Below, one piece after another: positions 1 through 9,156 of a stretch of 64,000 nucleotides of DNA. A program made the position numbers and the translations under genes. The DNA comes from Chitinophaga alhagiae. GTDB lineage: Bacteria; Bacteroidota; Bacteroidia; Chitinophagales; Chitinophagaceae. The notes under the pieces are model-generated. The model was given only the letters and a program-made list of their open reading frames with translations, was not told where the DNA came from and did not search any database. Numbering within the stretch: position 1 is the first letter of the stretch; each line of letters starts with the position of its first letter. The stretch is from NCBI RefSeq assembly GCF_003568665.1, contig NZ_QXMH01000001.1, forward strand, positions 620,001 to 684,000. Reading direction: 5' to 3'.

Positions 1-1929
1 GTCCAGCGTACCGGTAGTATTGGCAAGGAAGTATTTGTGCGGTACGGAGAAAGCCGATTTCTCCCCATTGTTCCAGGCACTATTGCCATACATACGGCTT
101 TTCAGCGCACTGTTGCCTACCAGCAGGCTGGCGTTGAAGCCCTTGGTAAAGAGGTTTTCTTTATGCACGGTGGTAAACAGTTCAAAGTTCACATCCTGGT
201 TGCGGATGCTTTCCATGCCGTACTGGCCGCGTACGCCAAGGGCGTCTATGGGCGTGTACTTGCTTTCTACGGATGTATTGGCGTAGTTCAGCGACGTGCG
301 GCCGGAAATATTAAGCCAGGGCGTTACGTCTGCGGTGAGGCGCACGGAGCCGAGCAACTGGTTGCGGCTGAGGCGCTGGTTGTGCTCAAACAGGTTCCAG
401 AACAGGTCTTTGAAGGCGTTATTGTTGTAAGGATAAAAACGCAGCGGCGAGGTCTGGTCAAAAATATTCTTGCTGCCGTCCGCATTTTTATAGATGTCCA
501 TTTCCAGCGGGCGGTAATCTCTTGACATACCGTGTATGAGGAACTTGCTGATACCGTTCTCAGAGCCTACGTCTGGCGTGTTGAGGCGGTTGTAGCTGGT
601 ATAGCTGGCATTGATCTCGGCTTTCAGTTTTTTGGAAATATTGAGGTTGGAACCGAGGTTCACATTGTTCTGGTCATAGTGGCTGTTGAGCTGAACGGAT
701 TTATTGTCTATATGGGTGAGGCCTACGCGGATGGTTCCAAAATCTCCCCCGCCGCTGAAAGACAGGTTATGCGTTTGGGTGTTGCCGGTGCGGAAAAACG
801 CCTTGCGGTTGTCTGGCTGCGGAGACCAGGTACGTTTTACGCCGTCCCACCATACAATTTCCGTACCGTCCAGCCGGTGCCCCCATGAAGCGGCGGGGCC
901 GTACCAGCTGAAGATGTCCCACGTGGAATAGCCGCCCGGTATAGCGCCCGCGGCCTGGTATTTGTCGCCCGCCGGTTGCCCGTCCCACGGATAGTTGCCG
1001 GGGTACCGCAGTTCCCCGGAAGCTGTGGTGGGAAATTCCGGTACGGCAGACCACATGGCGTTGGAGCCGCCATAACCGTACTCGTTCTGCATCTCCTGGA
1101 AGCGGTAGGCTTTGGTGTAGAGGTTGGAGTAGTTATAGTCTACGCCGATGCCCTGCCTTTTAGCGCCCTTTTTGCTGGTGATAAGAATAACGCCGTTGGC
1201 GCCCCTGGCGCCGTAAAGGGCGGCGGCGGTAGCGCCTTTCAGCACGGTAATATCTTCAACCTCATCGGGATTGATAAAGTTCATGAAAGAGCCCCAGTCT
1301 TTGGGGTTCTCCAGGCTGGTGGAAGCCGTTTGCGCGGAGCCGCCCACGGGGTCGTTCTGCACCTGGATGCCGTCCATTACAATGAGGGGCTGGTTATTGC
1401 CGAGGATGCTGTTGTTGCCGCGGATCACGATGCGGCTGGAGCCGCCCTGCACACCGTTATTGGGCGTGATGTTGAGACCGGCCGACTTGCCCATGAGGCC
1501 TGACGCAATATCAGGCGCGGCCGCCCTGGTAATTTCCACGCTGCTTACTTTCTGCGCGGAGTAGCCGATAGATTTGGCTTCCCGTTTGATGCCCATGGCC
1601 GTAACCACTATTTCGTTCATGGCTACCGGCGGGTCCAGCATAATGTTCAGTACATTATCTGCCCCAACGGCAGCCTCTTTGGAGGAGAAACCCACAGAGC
1701 TGAATACCAGCACGGTATTGGGGTTGTCTATCATAATGGCGTACATACCCGTTTCGTCTGCCGCCGTGCCCTGTTTGGCGCCTTTGACCTGTACCGTGGC
1801 ATAAGGAATGGGATTACCGTCTGTACCCCTTACAACGCCGGTGATGGTACGTTTCACCTGGGCAAATAACGGGGTGTTACTTATGAGCAATAGGGATATA
1901 GCCCACAAGAGCAGTTTACATCTGTTCAT
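1..1929 (-). CDS. SusC/RagA-type TonB-dependent outer membrane receptor, 5' part (runs off left edge)
   Basis: The frame is open from the ATG at 1929 to base 1, giving the first 643 residues; the rest of the beta-barrel lies outside the window. I see a signal peptide (residues 1-24, ending LFAQ), a carboxypeptidase-regulatory-like domain (about 25-101), the SusC-typical stretch NEIVVTAMGIKR, and a TonB plug with IVIRGNNSI, PLIVMDGI and the plug-end motif LYGARGANGVILITSKKG. Unlike the other three SusC genes here it has no STN domain, so it is probably not driven by a sigma/anti-sigma pair. A ROK regulator lies directly upstream on the same strand. Role by family: TonB-driven import of oligosaccharides with a SusD partner. 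The substrate is unknown. Confidence 0.93.
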   Translation of the reverse strand, partial: MNRCKLLLWAISLLLISNTPLFAQVKRTITGVVRGTDGNPIPYATVQVKGAKQGTAADETGMYAIMIDNPNTVLVFSSVGFSSKEAAVGADNVLNIMLDPPVAMNEIVVTAMGIKREAKSIGYSAQKVSSVEITRAAAPDIASGLMGKSAGLNITPNNGVQGGSSRIVIRGNNSILGNNQPLIVMDGIQVQNDPVGGSAQTASTSLENPKDWGSFMNFINPDEVEDITVLKGATAAALYGARGANGVILITSKKGAKRQGIGVDYNYSNLYTKAYRFQEMQNEYGYGGSNAMWSAVPEFPTTASGELRYPGNYPWDGQPAGDKYQAAGAIPGGYSTWDIFSWYGPAASWGHRLDGTEIVWWDGVKRTWSPQPDNRKAFFRTGNTQTHNLSFSGGGDFGTIRVGLTHIDNKSVQLNSHYDQNNVNLGSNLNISKKLKAEINASYTSYNRLNTPDVGSENGISKFLIHGMSRDYRPLEMDIYKNADGSKNIFDQTSPLRFYPYNNNAFKDLFWNLFEHNQRLSRNQLLGSVRLTADVTPWLNISGRTSLNYANTSVESKYTPIDALGVRGQYGMESIRNQDVNFELFTTVHKENLFTKGFNASLLVGNSALKSRMYGNSAWNNGEKSAFSVPHKYFLANTTGTLD

Positions 1930-1994
1930 GAGAATGAAGTTTTTAGAGTCGTAGATTCTGGTATTTGGTTGATCTGTCTGTTATTTCCACGCCG

Positions 1995-2039
1995 CTACCG
2001 CATGGAAATTGCCCACAGGGGCAGTCTACATCTGTTCAT
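1995..2039 (-). other. 14-codon upstream ORF duplicating the SusC start
   Basis: On the minus strand an ATG at 2039 opens MNRCRLPLWAISMR followed by TAG. The first residues of the SusC gene 110 bp downstream are MNRCKLLLWAISLLL, and the DNA of the two starts is nearly the same. I see a local duplication of the SusC 5' end that has decayed or been kept as a short leader ORF. Whether it is translated is unknown. Confidence 0.55.
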
Positions 2040-2123
2040 CTGTTTTGATTTAAAAATTAGATTTTGGAACGCGTACTAATCTCAACAACCTGTCTCAAAT
2101 GGCAATGAAAGCGAGGAATTACT

Positions 2124-2157
2124 AAATGTTCACTGTTACGAAAAAAATGTTCACTGT
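2124..2157. promoter_or_regulatory. Pair of 13-bp direct repeats, candidate regulator site upstream of SusC
   Basis: AAATGTTCACTGT occurs at 2124-2136 and again at 2145-2157. The start-to-start distance is 21 bp, two helical turns, which suits a dimeric or cooperative DNA-binding protein. The pair sits between the ROK regulator gene and the SusC gene, so the ROK protein is the obvious candidate binder, but this is inference. Confidence 0.4.
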
Positions 2158-2274
2158 ATACGAATAAATTTGATAGTCAGCGACTATTCATTGCCCTGTT
2201 TTTCATTCATAACTTGCTCCCTTTTTCCGGGAAAATCATTTTACGTTTTGTGCTATCGATATTTTTATTGTCTC

Positions 2275-3459
2275 CTAATTCTGATGTACATAATTCTCCA
2301 TCACGAGTGCGGCTGATCCTATCAATTCCGCTTCATATCCCAGCTTTGACACCTCCACCTCCGTATGATCTGCGAGGCGGGGAATACAATGTTCGTTCAA
2401 CGCCTGCTGTACGGGAGCCATCCATAACTTGCCGGCCAGCGAGCCCCTCCCGCTCAGTATTACTGACTGCGGGTTGAGGATGTGGATCAGGATGGCCATG
2501 CCCCTGCCGATGTTGTAGGCAATTTGCGCCAGCAGCTCCACACAGAATTTGTCTCCCCGGGTGGCGGCCTCTACAATGCTTTCGCAGTCTTTCTCAATAT
2601 CACCGGTGGGGAAATGCTTCGGCAACGATGATATTTTGCCGGCCTTCAGCCCCTCCGCCGCCTTTTCCAGCAACACCAGCATGGATGTTTCCGTTTCCAG
2701 GCAACCGCTTTTGCCGCAACTGCAAAGTTTGTTGTTGTTAAAAAGCGGTATGTGGCTGAACTCTCCCGCAAACCCGTTGTTGCCGCGGAAGAGGCGGCCA
2801 TTGAGTATCATGCCCAGCCCTACGCCCCAGCCGATGTTGATCACCATGCTGTTGAGCTTTTGCTGCGCATTGCCAAAACGGTACTCCGCCAGGGCAATCA
2901 CGCTGGAGTCGTTATCGATATATACCGGCAGCTTGGTGGCGGTAGACAGGTACTCTACAATGGTACCCGTACCGTTGCTCATCAGGGGAAACGAATAGTT
3001 CACCCCCTTTTCCACATCGATAAAACCCGGCATGCCTATGCCTATGCCAATGATCTTTGATTTGCTGATCCCTGATTCTTTTATAACCTCCAGCAGTTTC
3101 TTTGCCAATTTCTTCAGCACGTCAGGATTGTTCTTCAGCGGCAGTTCAAATCTTTCAATTCCCCTGACGTGGCGGTTCTCCAGGTCCATCAACGATATAC
3201 GTGTCACCAACTGGTCCATGGAAACAGACAGGATGTACAGCGCTTTTTTATTGATAGTGTAGATGATAGGGCGGCGACCGCCGCTGGAAGGTGCATAACC
3301 GGACTCCTGCAAAATCTTTTCCTTCACCAGGTTATTGACCGTCCGTATAATTAAAGGCAAGCTCTTACCTATGCGTTCACTCAGCTCAGTTGCCGATAGA
3401 ATGTTCGAATAATAAAACTCACGAAGAATCAGGCGTTTATATTGTTCATCCTTTTTCAT
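2275..3459 (-). CDS. ROK-family transcriptional regulator (NagC/XylR/Mlc type)
   Basis: 394 residues, the usual length for ROK regulators. Residues 5-70 form a winged helix (LSATELSERIGKS, then GGRRPIIYTIN as the wing). Residues about 75-390 are the ROK sugar-kinase-like domain. Visible motifs are GIGIGMPGFID, IDNDSS at 182-186, NIGWGVGLGMILNG, and the zinc-binding histidine H236 followed by CSCGKSGCLE (C246, C248, C253). ROK regulators bind a sugar or sugar phosphate and release DNA. Its position upstream of a SusC that lacks STN suggests it controls that locus; this is inferred. The ATG at 3459 is preceded by an AT-rich stretch. Confidence 0.9.
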   Translation of the reverse strand: MKKDEQYKRLILREFYYSNILSATELSERIGKSLPLIIRTVNNLVKEKILQESGYAPSSGGRRPIIYTINKKALYILSVSMDQLVTRISLMDLENRHVRGIERFELPLKNNPDVLKKLAKKLLEVIKESGISKSKIIGIGIGMPGFIDVEKGVNYSFPLMSNGTGTIVEYLSTATKLPVYIDNDSSVIALAEYRFGNAQQKLNSMVINIGWGVGLGMILNGRLFRGNNGFAGEFSHIPLFNNNKLCSCGKSGCLETETSMLVLLEKAAEGLKAGKISSLPKHFPTGDIEKDCESIVEAATRGDKFCVELLAQIAYNIGRGMAILIHILNPQSVILSGRGSLAGKLWMAPVQQALNEHCIPRLADHTEVEVSKLGYEAELIGSAALVMENYVHQN

Positions 3460-3634
3460 GGAGTAGAATAACAGCTACAAGATAGTCACAATTTTAAAAT
3501 GAACAAGAAACTTTTTATTTTTTTTAGGAAGTTAGGGTCAAAATGGTAAAATAACACTGTTTTGAGTGAAAAAACTGCTATAATGGGAGGCTAAAAGGCG
3601 GAAATCTCCTGCGTTGTTTGACCGCTTTTATCAC

Positions 3635-3907
3635 TTACCCCACCGGCGACGCCTCAATGGCCGACGCAAAATCTGCCTCAAGCGGTAAATACGGTGGCGG
3701 GCATACGCCGCTCCCTACAATTTTAAATTCCCCCGCATCATTTTTCTGTATGTGAAAGCGCGCCGTTTTGCCGTTGTAAGGCACGTACACCTGGTACAGC
3801 TGCTTGTGTACGCAGCTCATGGTAACAAACCTCACCGTTACTGCCTGCCCTTCAACGGGAAAATCCTGCTCAAAATTCCTGACTAGCTTCCAGCCTAATG
3901 AACTCAT
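3635..3907 (-). CDS. Small hypothetical protein, 90 aa
   Basis: I do not recognise this protein. It has no signal peptide or membrane segment. The sequence alternates hydrophobic and polar residues (VTVRFVTM, YQVYVPYNGKTARFHIQ), which suggests a small all-beta fold. It ends 38 bp upstream... in gene order it lies just downstream of the heparinase-like gene on the same strand (38-bp gap), so it may be co-transcribed with it. Codon use matches the neighbours. Confidence 0.6.
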   Translation of the reverse strand: MSSLGWKLVRNFEQDFPVEGQAVTVRFVTMSCVHKQLYQVYVPYNGKTARFHIQKNDAGEFKIVGSGVCPPPYLPLEADFASAIEASPVG

Positions 3908-3945
3908 GTCTTTGAAAATAAAATTGAACGGCGAAGGTAAAAATT

Positions 3946-6720
3946 TTATGGTACGAAGTTCTCTTCCGTGCGCAACATTTCAGCATCCGCGGCCCACTGC
4001 GGGCTAATGGTGTACGTTCCTCCTTTGGCTTTGAGGAAGATGGTATTTTTGCCGGCTTCTACACTGGTATTCACGTTCAGCCTGCTATTCCCCCCGCGGA
4101 TGTTCCATTTGCCGGGCGCCATGCCCGTCAGTACGATCTGGCAGGCTGCATTACCGGGCACCTTTACAGAGAAACCTTTATTTATCAGTTCCCTGCTGTT
4201 GCTCATGCTCACCACGCGGTCTGCCAGCAGCACCACATAACTCACCGGGGTTTCATAATATTTGACCGGCAAAGCCTGCTGGTCTCCCGCGGTTAACTGC
4301 AGCACCGTCAGAAAGCGGTCTCTCGGGGATGCCTTTTTGGGAGAGATCATGATACGATGGCCGTTCTCTTCCGGCTGGCCAACATTGGGCACTTCATATT
4401 TCTTGTCGAAAACGTTGTTGGCATCAGGGCCGCTGCGCACCTCCATCTGGCGGTTAGCGGCCGCGGGCAGCAGCATATTGATGTGGGTCTTGCCTGTCAG
4501 GTTGCCCTGCCGGGCAGTCAGCACCACACCGTTCGCTGTTGTTTCGGGTGCATTGAGCGCATTGATCTGCCAGTATTTTTTGATACCGGGCGAAGCCGTG
4601 GTCATATCATCTGTCAGGATGATGGCGGCGGGAACGTCTTCGCGGCCCAGGTTAAGAAAGCAAAAACCGCGGTTGTAACCGTTCATTTTTGATGTATAGG
4701 CGCCGGTGAGGTCTACCGCAAAATAGCTGTAGAACGGGCGCGTCTTTGATGGGCCAAAGTCCGCAGACAGCACCTTGCCGTTGTTGAACCAGGGGTCTGT
4801 CTGTACTTCTTGCACAGTGGTTGGAGCGCGCTGGTTGAACTTCGTTCCGCCGTCGTTGGCTTCCGCGCGGGTGAACTTTTCAGCGGGATCAACGGCCAGC
4901 ATCATGCTGTGAGCAATGGAGCGTTTATTGAAATTGAAGTCGTACGGCGTGCCGTAAAACTTATACACGCCCAGGTCGCCAAACTGCATGCCGCGGTAGT
5001 ACAATTGTATGGCGCCGGCGTCGCTATGCTGGTGGTTCCCGAAATGGTACCCGCCTCCTTTGATCTCTGCTACCACATCATTGCTGTTAGCGTCTATGTT
5101 CCAGCCCGTGCGCGTTACCATAGCTCCCAGTACAGGCCCAAAATCCAGGGTAAGCGGGAGCGATTGCAGGCTGGCTTCCGCCTGCAGGGCCGGGTCATTC
5201 AGCAGGAGGAACAATACGGGATTGCCCGGTAAACCGCCCTGCCGCACAAATTCACCTTTCAGCACGGGGTCAGCCGCATAAGCGTAGAAGAGCAACATGG
5301 TGAGCGGAGACTTCCAGTAATAGGGCTCTCCCGGCTTTCCGGCGCCAAAACCATCGCCATCACGCAGCATTTGTCCGTTGGGCATGCGCATATATTGCCA
5401 GAATTTCCGAACGTTCTTGATATTGGGGTCAAACACTTCCTGCCCTGTCATCCTGTACAGCAGCCATGCGGCATGCATTTCCCAACCCATGCGGTAGGCG
5501 CCGTAATTCACGCCCTGGTTGTGCCGCGGAGACTGGTATTCGAATTTGCGCATCGGCACCAGGTCTTCCAGCACAGTATAAGCGCAGTACTGGTAAGGCA
5601 AGGGATTTTCGTTATAAATGGCAATGCTCATGGAAAGCAGGTCCCGGTTCACCTGCGCTTCGTTGCCGTGCCCGTTGATGATCTTTTGCAGGAAGGGCGG
5701 CCAGCCTATTTCCATATCATCTGCCAGGCGAAGCAGGTGTTTGCAAAGCTGCTTTTTCTCTTCTGCGCTGAGCAGGTCATAACACCAGTCATACACCTCC
5801 GAGCCATAATAAATGGCCCTGCCAATTTCCCGGGTAATATCCAGGATGTTGCCGAACTCTACGTGCGACAAATAATCGGTCATCAGGGTGATCGCTTCGC
5901 GGCCGGCTTTCTTATCTCCCGTCATCAGGTAGTAGAACGCCTTACTCTCCGCCGCAACTTCCAGTTCAGCATTATAAGCCACTTCTTTGGCCCTGTCAAA
6001 TTCAAAAACGAACGGCGTCAGCGCGGCCTTCTTCACCTTCTCCCAGGCCGCCTGGTTCCCATCAGCCGCCAGCCGGCTCTTTATCAGCGGCAAAGATTGC
6101 CGGTTCACCCAGAGCCTGGGATGTGCCGCCGGCGGCACTACGGCAGGCCGGTAATTTTGCGCTTGGGGCGGTACGGCTGGCGGCGTATAGGGCGTCAGCT
6201 CAATATATTCCAGCCGCACGCCCCTGGGCAGCCAGATCTTTACGGCCTGTTCCCCGCCGTCAAATTCAAATTTGCCGGTTTCCTGGCGGGGCCTGTCCCA
6301 GGGCACATATACCACCCTCTTTGTGGGGCGGCCGTTGCCCACCTGCAGCTTCATAAATAAAGACTCAAACTTCGTCTTCGCTTTTTTCATCAGCGCAGCG
6401 CCTTCCGCGTCTGTAACGGCGTAGCTATGCATCATATAACGGCCGGCGGCGGGTAGCTTTACGTGGAAAACGAGGTCGGCTTCAGGCGTGCTGCCATCAA
6501 CCGTAGCCGCTACACCGGCTTTCAGCGTTGTGCCTTTATGATTGCCTAAACGCTCGTCTGCTACCACTTCGGCAGTTGCTTTGTTGACCGCAGCTTCGGA
6601 AGCATGGAAACGGTAAACTTTCTTTGCGCCCGAAGGAGCGCTTTGAGCCAATATGCTCGTAGAAAAAAACAGGCAGGGAAGAAAGGCAATATGCCAAATG
6701 AGTGTAAAGTAGTTGCGCAT
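3946..6720 (-). CDS. Heparinase II/III-family protein, secreted polysaccharide-lyase-like enzyme
   Basis: I chose the ATG at 6720 because it gives a clean signal peptide (MRNYFTLIWHIAFLPCLF...ILAQ); an upstream ATG at 6768 would add 16 non-signal residues. The mature protein, about 900 residues, has a beta-rich N-terminal part, an alpha-barrel middle (about 195-510, with NGHGNEAQ and NQGVNYGAYRMGWE), and a heparinase II/III C-terminal beta-sheet domain with GGGYHFGNHQHSDAG near residue 557, where the family's metal-site and catalytic histidines lie. Members cleave acidic glycans (heparan sulphate, alginate and others) by beta-elimination in the periplasm or outside. The exact PL family and substrate cannot be fixed by reading. 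Confidence 0.82.
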   Translation of the reverse strand: MRNYFTLIWHIAFLPCLFFSTSILAQSAPSGAKKVYRFHASEAAVNKATAEVVADERLGNHKGTTLKAGVAATVDGSTPEADLVFHVKLPAAGRYMMHSYAVTDAEGAALMKKAKTKFESLFMKLQVGNGRPTKRVVYVPWDRPRQETGKFEFDGGEQAVKIWLPRGVRLEYIELTPYTPPAVPPQAQNYRPAVVPPAAHPRLWVNRQSLPLIKSRLAADGNQAAWEKVKKAALTPFVFEFDRAKEVAYNAELEVAAESKAFYYLMTGDKKAGREAITLMTDYLSHVEFGNILDITREIGRAIYYGSEVYDWCYDLLSAEEKKQLCKHLLRLADDMEIGWPPFLQKIINGHGNEAQVNRDLLSMSIAIYNENPLPYQYCAYTVLEDLVPMRKFEYQSPRHNQGVNYGAYRMGWEMHAAWLLYRMTGQEVFDPNIKNVRKFWQYMRMPNGQMLRDGDGFGAGKPGEPYYWKSPLTMLLFYAYAADPVLKGEFVRQGGLPGNPVLFLLLNDPALQAEASLQSLPLTLDFGPVLGAMVTRTGWNIDANSNDVVAEIKGGGYHFGNHQHSDAGAIQLYYRGMQFGDLGVYKFYGTPYDFNFNKRSIAHSMMLAVDPAEKFTRAEANDGGTKFNQRAPTTVQEVQTDPWFNNGKVLSADFGPSKTRPFYSYFAVDLTGAYTSKMNGYNRGFCFLNLGREDVPAAIILTDDMTTASPGIKKYWQINALNAPETTANGVVLTARQGNLTGKTHINMLLPAAANRQMEVRSGPDANNVFDKKYEVPNVGQPEENGHRIMISPKKASPRDRFLTVLQLTAGDQQALPVKYYETPVSYVVLLADRVVSMSNSRELINKGFSVKVPGNAACQIVLTGMAPGKWNIRGGNSRLNVNTSVEAGKNTIFLKAKGGTYTISPQWAADAEMLRTEENFVP

Positions 6721-6906
6721 GTCCGTTTTTGAAATCGTGGAAAAAGTTGGAAGGACGCTAATTTGCAAATTTCCCGGGAGAATTGCAATACCCAGCGGGA
6801 TTGTTTAGCACCCGCCAGGCTGCTGCAGGCTTTTAACAATCCATCAGCGGCATAACTGCCGTTAAAAATTCCGGCAATAACATGCAGGTGTGACCGTAGT
6901 TATGAT

Positions 6907-6914
6907 TAAGTTTG
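6907..6914 (+). promoter_or_regulatory. Putative -7 promoter element (TAAGTTTG)
   Basis: TAAGTTTG matches the Bacteroidota -7 consensus TAnnTTTG and lies 22 bp before the ATG at 6937. No good TTTG -33 element is visible at the expected distance, so the call is weak. Confidence 0.35.
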
Positions 6915-6936
6915 TTGCAGGAACAAAACTGTTAAA

Positions 6937-7248
6937 ATGAGCAAGTACGGATACATGGGTGTACTCAGGGCCCAACCGGGAAAAAGGGACGAGCTGGCGG
7001 GCATCCTGCTGGAAGCGGCCGGCGGGCTGCAAAATTATGCAGGCTGCCTGCTGTACGTTGTTACCAAAGACGAAAAAGATGAGGACGCCGTACGCGTATG
7101 GGAAATTTGGGAAAGCAAGGAAGAACATGATAACTCCCTGAAGCTGCCCGCCACGCGGGAGCTGATCACGAAGGCCATGCCGTTGCTGAACGGGATGCCC
7201 GAAGGCACTGCGCTGGAAGTGCTCGGCGGGAAAGGAAGTGGATTTTGA
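6937..7248 (+). CDS. Antibiotic biosynthesis monooxygenase (ABM)-domain protein
   Basis: 103 residues, the typical size for stand-alone ABM/YgiN-like dimeric alpha-beta barrels. Family-like pattern: an N-terminal beta strand (YGYMGVLRAQPGKRDELAGILLEAA), a central CLLYVVTKDEKDEDAVRVWEIWESKEEHDNSLK, then LITKAMPLLNG. Such proteins are often quinol monooxygenases or small oxidative-stress enzymes, but the function of this one is not shown. Its high GC fits the chromosome to the left. The AT-rich island begins directly after its stop codon. The ATG of the next (truncated) frame overlaps its last 11 bases. Confidence 0.8.
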   Translation: MSKYGYMGVLRAQPGKRDELAGILLEAAGGLQNYAGCLLYVVTKDEKDEDAVRVWEIWESKEEHDNSLKLPATRELITKAMPLLNGMPEGTALEVLGGKGSGF

Positions 7249-7588
7249 TGGTATAGCCGCTTATCCCCACTTAAAAATATTTGCGAAACCAAATAATTGT
7301 GAAAAGCACTATGCCAAAGCCAATTTTGTTTCTATTGAAAAAGAAAGATCGTTTGCTTCAAAAGGTGGGTTGAGTGATGAAAAGGGCATTCTAAACCCCG
7401 CGTTCCCTCAAAATTTGTGGGAGAACAACTTTATTCCGGGAGATAATAAAGTGCAGGTAGATATGCTGCTGACTTATGACACGCTGGCTGATCTTGAAAA
7501 AGAGATAGAGATGGGATTTAAAGAAGGTATGATCATAGATTTTCAGCAATTGGACAAATTGTTATTGACCCTAAAAAAAGGAAAGTAA
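7238..7588 (+). pseudogene. Truncated SRPBCC (AHSA1-like) gene, C-terminal half only
   Basis: The readable frame of 116 codons has a recognisable C-terminal half of an AHSA1/SRPBCC protein: FVSIEKERSFASKGGL, NPAFPQNLWENNF, LLTYDTLADLEKEIEMGFKEG, QQLDKLLLTL. It aligns with the second half of the intact SRPBCC protein at 8653-9156 ([20 protein letters not shown]). The N-terminal half is missing; the first 30 codons up to about 7325 show no homology I can see, and the start overlaps the preceding gene. Low GC contrasts with the ABM gene. It most likely arose by a deletion or insertion junction at about 7248. Confidence 0.7.
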
Positions 7589-7593
7589 TATAA

Positions 7594-8004
7594 ATGGCAA
7601 AAGAACAGATAAAATTCCGGTCGTTGCTGGAACTCTTTGAGTTTCTTCCAAGAGATGAAGTCCTGCTAACAGACGTTCTACGCGAGATAACAATAGCAAC
7701 CTTAAATGGGTACGGAAAAGAGAAACTGTCTTACAATGTTCCGTTTTTCTACGGCACCAAATCTATTTGCCTGATCTTTCCCGCATCCGTTCCCCGAAGT
7801 GGCGTAAAAAACGGCGTATTGTTCGGCTTTTGGTATGGCAATCGCCTGAAAGATAAAAACAATTATCTGACACATGGCACTAACAAACAGATCTTCTACA
7901 AGATCTATCAATCGGTCGATGAAATTGATATTTCCGCTTTAACCGGGCTGATAAATGAAGCGGTTGAGCTGGATAAAAGTTTCAGGATAAAGTCGAAACA
8001 GTAA
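7594..8004 (+). CDS. DUF1801 (YdhG-like) domain protein
   Basis: 136 residues. The pattern LSYNVPFFYG...ICLIFPAS, then GVLFGFWYGNRLKD and GTNKQIFYKIYQSVDEID, is that of DUF1801, a small alpha-beta fold often found next to SRPBCC, VOC and ArsR genes in stress or accessory clusters. No signal peptide. It starts 5 bp after the truncated SRPBCC frame, so it was probably once co-transcribed with it. Molecular function is not known for the family. Confidence 0.78.
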   Translation: MAKEQIKFRSLLELFEFLPRDEVLLTDVLREITIATLNGYGKEKLSYNVPFFYGTKSICLIFPASVPRSGVKNGVLFGFWYGNRLKDKNNYLTHGTNKQIFYKIYQSVDEIDISALTGLINEAVELDKSFRIKSKQ

Positions 8005-8138
8005 ACAACTGCCAAAATATGGAAGCAGTAAAGGAACAGCGGCTTTTTACCTAGAGGGAAACGAGATAATTGTAGCGCACAGGCTTTTATGACGTTGGGC
8101 CCGGCACCATGTAAGGGCCGCTTTTATCTCCGTTAAAT

Positions 8139-8573
8139 TTATCCGTTGTAATTGGGGTCAAACTCCACAATCCATTCAATGCCATATTTATCTCTGAACA
8201 TACCGGCGTATGTACCCCAGGGGCTGTCTCCAATAGGCCCTTCAACCTCTCCTCCTGCTGATAATCCGTTAAATATTTTGTTGGCTTCTTCACGGCTTTC
8301 CGCACTAATTAATATTTTAGACCTGTTTTCATTTTCGTTTACCCGTCCCATAAATTCCGGAACATCATTGGCCATTAATACATTGTGCTTGCCGATAGGT
8401 AAACCAATGTGTAAGAGCTTATTTGCTTCGTTTTCTGGAACCTGGAATTCAGGACCTGACAGATCCTTGAAGCGAATGATCTTTGTGAACTCTCCGCCAA
8501 AAACCGATTTGTAAAAGGTGAATGCTTCTTCGGCGTTGCCATTGAAGTTGATCCAGGGATTAATTGTTCTCAT
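8139..8573 (-). CDS. VOC-family protein, PhnB / 3-demethylubiquinone-methyltransferase-like fold
   Basis: 144 residues, full length. It starts MRTINPWINFNGNAEEAFTFYKSVFGGEF, the signature opening of PhnB-like VOC proteins, and contains LPIGKHNVLMANDVPEF, AESREEANKIFNGLSAGG and DSPWGTYAGMFRDKYGIEWIVEFD. The enzymatic role is unproven; the fold is a glyoxalase/bleomycin-resistance fold. It lies 79 bp downstream of the ArsR-SRPBCC pair on the same strand and may belong to that transcript. AT-rich codon use places it in the island. Confidence 0.85.
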   Translation of the reverse strand: MRTINPWINFNGNAEEAFTFYKSVFGGEFTKIIRFKDLSGPEFQVPENEANKLLHIGLPIGKHNVLMANDVPEFMGRVNENENRSKILISAESREEANKIFNGLSAGGEVEGPIGDSPWGTYAGMFRDKYGIEWIVEFDPNYNG

Positions 8574-8652
8574 AGTTTTATTTTTAAGTTTTAAAAATTT
8601 CTGCTCACGCTATTCAGCGTTGCCATTGTCAATATGATTGGCAATTTCTTTC

Positions 8653-9156
8653 TTATAATTTCTGCGATAAGGCTGCCAACACACTATCCAGATTGTTCAT
8701 TGTCATCTTAAATCCTTCGGTGAAGCCCATTTCAATCATTTTCTCCATGCGGGCAAGGGATTCATTAAAAATAGTGATACTCACCTTTGTTCTGCCATGC
8801 TGTTCGCTGAAAGTGTAATCCCATTCAGACCCAGGCAATTCCCGGTTTTCATCTTTGTCTGCAAAAGAATTATACATTTTGAAATTGGTTTTCGGGGTAA
8901 TCGAAATATATTCCTGAACCGACCAACGCTCCTGTCCGTCGGGGCTTATCATCGCATAGAACCTTCGCCCACCAACTTTAAAATCCATATACTTGGTTTT
9001 GGCGCGCATAGGTGCAGGTGCGCTCCATTGGTCCAGCAGTTCTGGTTTAGTAAAGGCATCCCATACTAAAGAAAGCCCTGCATTAAATTCCCTGGCTATG
9101 AATACCGTTTTCGCTGCTTTGTCAACATTAAAATCAAATAGCATATCGTTGCTCAT
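8653..9156 (-). CDS. SRPBCC (AHSA1/START-like) domain protein
   Basis: 167 residues, full length. The AHSA1-like pattern is clear: [29 protein letters not shown], then [20 protein letters not shown] and a C-terminal helix [25 protein letters not shown]. The fold forms a hydrophobic cavity; the ligand is unknown. The start codon overlaps the stop of the ArsR gene by 4 bases, so the two are translationally coupled. ArsR plus SRPBCC is a widespread pair in which the regulator represses the SRPBCC gene. Confidence 0.88.
   Translation of the reverse strand: MSNDMLFDFNVDKAAKTVFIAREFNAGLSLVWDAFTKPELLDQWSAPAPMRAKTKYMDFKVGGRRFYAMISPDGQERWSVQEYISITPKTNFKMYNSFADKDENRELPGSEWDYTFSEQHGRTKVSITIFNESLARMEKMIEMGFTEGFKMTMNNLDSVLAALSQKL

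Larger units (their letters stand above)
1930..2274. other. 345-bp intergenic region between SusC and the ROK regulator
   Basis: This holds the duplicated SusC start (1995-2039) and a pair of 13-bp direct repeats (2124-2157). The rest is AT-rich and presumably carries the SusC promoter on the minus strand. I see no protein gene beyond the short upstream ORF. Confidence 0.6.

Noticed and set aside
5371..6360. 329-codon plus-strand frame opposite the heparinase-like gene.
   Set aside because: Shadow frame; the minus strand has a signal peptide and heparinase II/III motifs.
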